Source: Oscillibacter sp. (GTDB lineage: Bacteria > Bacillota > Clostridia > Oscillospirales > Oscillospiraceae). Taken from it: DNA of 6,910 bases. The notes beneath the pieces were generated by a model, which saw only the letters and a program-made list of their open reading frames with translations, was not told the DNA's origin and did no database searches. The stretch lies in contig JAFSOM010000571.1 in the NCBI GenBank assembly GCA_017447005.1, positions 1 through 6,910 on the forward strand, read 5' to 3'. Positions 5,330 through 6,910 of the stretch are shown here, piece after piece (within the stretch, counting starts at the first letter, position 1; every line of letters starts with the position of its first letter). Made by a program: the position numbers and the translations under genes.

Positions 5330-6313
5330 GTGACGGAACGGATAGACCGGAGGGTCTACAAGGCGCGGGTTCGGGAACTGCTGGAAACCGCGCAGGTATC
5401 GCCCCGCAGAATGGCGGCGTTGTGGCTGGGCTTGAAGGCGATTCTTTCGCTCTTGAATTACATCGGCAACGGAACAAATATATTGTATGTGTTTCTGATG
5501 GTCTTAACGCTGATGTTGTCCGTCGCGCTGGACGCGGGTTTCGTGCTCTACTGCATGACGGTGCGCCGGGGCGAACGCGCCGAATATCTGACGTTGTTCG
5601 ACGGCTTTTCCGTCGCTGGGAAAGTCATTCTGCTGACGCTGGTCGAATGGCTGTTTGTGGCGTTATGGTCCATGCTCTTTATCATTCCGGGGATTATCGC
5701 GCTCTACCGCTACCGTTTCGCGCTCTACAATCTGCTGGAGAATCCGGAACTGGGCGTCATGGACGCGCTTTCCATGAGCAAGCGTCAGACGTATGGATTG
5801 AAAGGTCAAATTTTCCTGTTAGATTTGAGCTATCTGGGCTGGGGGCTGCTGGCCGCGTTGCCCGATTTGCTCTACCGCTACAATATTCAGGTACAAGTAC
5901 AAGGCATTGTCGGCGGGTCGCTGTATTGGAACTTGCAGGACGTTCTCAACTACGTCAACCCGGACGTGTTCGGCATTCCTTGGATGGCTTGGGAAGCGTT
6001 GAGCGCGGTTTGGGCGCTGGTCGTGTCGATGTACTACCGGGCGCATTATCAGTGCGTAGAGCTGGCGTATTTCGATACGGCGAAACGGGCGTCGGGCGTC
6101 GGTCTCGCGCCTGACAGCGACGATTATCAGACCCCTTACGACGGCGGTAACAATTATCCGGCCCCTTACGACGACGGCGGAGAGCGTTACCAGAGCGCGG
6201 AGAGCGTCGACGGCTATGACGGAAACGACCGTAGCGGCAGTTACGACGGAAACGAGCATAGCGGCAGTTATGACGGAAACGACCGTAGCGGGCCTTACGG
6301 CGGCGAGCCGTGA
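5330..6313 (+). CDS. DUF975 family integral membrane protein
   Basis: 327 residues from GTG at 5330, three codons inside the longest frame because the ribosome site overlaps the earlier GTG. The cytoplasmic-looking basic N-terminus (TERIDRRVYKARVRELL) is followed by predicted membrane segments at about 28-43, 51-75, 98-125, 161-180 and 217-236. DUF975 hallmarks are present: a Gly/Tyr stretch (FVLYCMTVRRGERAEY, 71-86), LFDGF 89-93, FIIPGII 117-123, and the conserved loop NPELGVMDALSMSKRQTYG (138-156) before the next helix. The family's function is unknown. After residue 250 comes a hydrophilic, disordered tail rich in Tyr, Asp, Gly and Asn, ending in three 9-residue repeats YDGN(D/E)(R/H)SG(S/P) at 296-322. 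It has its own promoter and a leader stem-loop. The rubredoxin gene lies 76 nt downstream with no terminator visible between, so the two may be co-transcribed; no functional link is implied. Confidence 0.85.
   Translation: MTERIDRRVYKARVRELLETAQVSPRRMAALWLGLKAILSLLNYIGNGTNILYVFLMVLTLMLSVALDAGFVLYCMTVRRGERAEYLTLFDGFSVAGKVILLTLVEWLFVALWSMLFIIPGIIALYRYRFALYNLLENPELGVMDALSMSKRQTYGLKGQIFLLDLSYLGWGLLAALPDLLYRYNIQVQVQGIVGGSLYWNLQDVLNYVNPDVFGIPWMAWEALSAVWALVVSMYYRAHYQCVELAYFDTAKRASGVGLAPDSDDYQTPYDGGNNYPAPYDDGGERYQSAESVDGYDGNDRSGSYDGNEHSGSYDGNDRSGPYGGEP
6215..6295 (+). repeat. Three 27-bp in-frame repeats in the DUF975 tail
   Basis: Units at 6215-6241, 6242-6268 and 6269-6295 encode YDGNDRSGS, YDGNEHSGS and YDGNDRSGP. 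DNA identity is high (for example GACGGAAAC in all three), which suggests recent slippage or unequal exchange and possible length variation between strains. Confidence 0.92.
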
Positions 6314-6389
6314 CGGAGTTACCTATTCCCGGGACGGCGGATGGTTTCGCGGTTCCGTGAGTGGAAATAAGGAAAAGGAGAAAAACATT

Positions 6390-6554
6390 ATGAAAAAGTA
6401 CGAGTGCGAGCCTTGCGGATACGTGTATGACCCCGCCGAGGGCGACCCCGACAACGACATCGCGCCGGGCACGGCGTTCGAGGATTTGCCGGAGGATTGG
6501 GTTTGCCCGGTATGCGGCGCGGGTAAGGAAGAGTTCAAGCCCGTGGAGGACTGA
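6390..6554 (+). CDS. Rubredoxin
   Basis: 54-residue cytosolic electron carrier with one iron held by four cysteines: Cys6 and Cys9 (CEPCGYVYDP) and Cys39 and Cys42 (WVCPVCGAGK). Length, the knuckle CxxCGY, the acidic loop GDPDNDIAPGTAFEDLPEDW, and the CPxCG motif are all canonical. In anaerobes rubredoxin typically donates electrons to rubrerythrin, superoxide reductase or flavodiiron proteins in oxygen detoxification; none of these partners lies in the window. The start is ATG at 6390-6392 with an AGGAG site 9 nt upstream; the frame is open further upstream over the end of the previous gene, but that part is not coding. The gene is followed by the terminator at 6680-6720. It lacks an obvious promoter of its own in the 76-nt gap 6314-6389. 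Confidence 0.97.
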   Translation: MKKYECEPCGYVYDPAEGDPDNDIAPGTAFEDLPEDWVCPVCGAGKEEFKPVED

Positions 6555-6660
6555 ACCCGGCGCGGACTTGGGAAGCGTATCAGGCTGACGGCGGCGCGGA
6601 TTAGGAAGCGCGTAAGCCCGTCAAGGCCTGAACGCGGCGCGGGATTGTCCCGTGAAAGAA
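6551..6660 (+). repeat. Imperfect direct repeats in the rubredoxin 3' region
   Basis: CTGAACCCGGCGCGG (6551), CTGACGGCGGCGCGG (6585) and CTGAACGCGGCGCGG (6628) recur at 34 and 43 bp. The first copy overlaps the rubredoxin stop codon. Similarity continues as GGAAGCG in copies 1 and 2 and then decays. No gene is supported between the stop codon and the terminator. Confidence 0.55.
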
Positions 6661-6679
6661 AGCGTGTCATGACAAGCGG

Positions 6680-6720
6680 AATCCCCCAGTCGTTGCGATA
6701 CGACCGGGGGATTGCTTTTT
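6680..6720 (+). terminator. Rho-independent terminator after rubredoxin
   Basis: AATCCCCC (6680-6687) pairs with GGGGGATT (6706-6713), and GTCG (6689-6692) with CGAC (6701-6704) above one A/C mismatch; the 8-nt loop is TTGCGATA. Five T residues follow at 6716-6720. It ends the plus-strand unit. In the minus direction no T-run follows the stem, so it would be a poor terminator for the convergent gene. Confidence 0.92.
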
Positions 6721-6740
6721 CGCGGATGATTGGCGGCAGT

Positions 6741-6910
6741 TCAGGCGGGTGCGCTCCAGAAACGGCGGATATTTCCGGCGGCTTTCCGGCCCATAAAGTA
6801 GCCTTGTTGCCACAGGGCGCGAATGACGCTTAAATCGCGTTCCGTGCGCGAACATCCTAAGGTATCGTCGGGCGCGATAACCATAATTTTTCCTTCCCGT
6901 TCGAGCGCGA
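6741..6910 (-). CDS. Patatin-like phospholipase, C-terminal fragment
   Basis: Last 55 codons of a gene entering from the right edge, ending at TGA 6743-6741. The peptide begins ALEREGKIMVIAPDDTLGCS and continues RTERDLSVIRALWQQGYFMG. This resembles the C-terminus of bacterial patatin-like serine lipases of the YjjU type, where a segment like 'EREGKIFVIRP..PL.VGRLEKDPEKL..LYEQGY' is common. The catalytic parts (GxSxG and the Asp of the Ser-Asp dyad) would be upstream, outside the window, so activity cannot be judged. The C-terminus past GYFMG is Arg/Lys-rich (GRKAAGNIRRFWSAPA). It is convergent with rubredoxin, with 186 nt between stop codons. The family call rests on about 35 residues. Confidence 0.62.
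   Translation of the reverse strand, partial: ALEREGKIMVIAPDDTLGCSRTERDLSVIRALWQQGYFMGRKAAGNIRRFWSAPA

Noticed and set aside
6555..6833. Frame continuing open past the rubredoxin stop
   Set aside because: It passes through the intrinsic terminator and overlaps the phospholipase gene antisense; there is no ribosome site. Long open frames are common in this GC-rich DNA.

Overview
The window looks like ordinary core chromosome from a GC-rich, anaerobic, Gram-positive-type bacterium. My best guess is a high-GC member of Clostridia (Oscillospiraceae or a relative). The reasons are strong AGGAGG-type ribosome sites, a clostridial-type uridine phosphorylase, a start fragment resembling an S-layer-homology (SLH) protein, a DUF975 membrane protein, rubredoxin, and the MutS2/RecO pair. 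This placement is inference; no rRNA or other marker is present.

Layout. From about 5005 leftwards, a minus-strand cluster reads recO, a Cys-rich hypothetical gene (ATGA overlap with recO), mutS2, a 53-residue two-helix membrane protein, then uridine phosphorylase. A further minus-strand gene, whose 5' part is at positions 1-151, encodes an exported SLH-like protein with its own candidate promoter. The recO promoter (TTGCGG, 17 bp, TATAAT) fixes the recO start at 5005 and argues against a start about 70 codons upstream. From 5330 rightwards, a plus-strand unit holds a DUF975 membrane protein with a low-complexity Tyr/Asp/Gly/Asn tail, then a 54-residue rubredoxin, and ends at a strong intrinsic terminator at 6680-6720. 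Convergent to it, the last 55 codons of a patatin-like phospholipase enter from the right edge.

The divergent intergenic region 5006-5329 is the most structured non-coding stretch. It holds the recO promoter with an inverted repeat over its -35, a nearly three-copy tandem repeat of about 43 bp with hairpin potential, a second promoter reading right, and a leader that can fold into a 10-bp stem directly before the DUF975 ribosome site.

How the genes fit together: RecO (recombinational repair) and MutS2 (collided-ribosome splitting and/or recombination control) are nucleic-acid maintenance proteins sharing a probable transcript with a nucleoside salvage enzyme and two uncharacterised small proteins. 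I found no phage, transposon, CRISPR, toxin-antitoxin or biosynthetic locus. No convincing new system is visible. The best leads are the inverted repeat at the SLH-like gene start, the divergent repeat region, the Cys-rich hypothetical protein and the 53-residue membrane protein.
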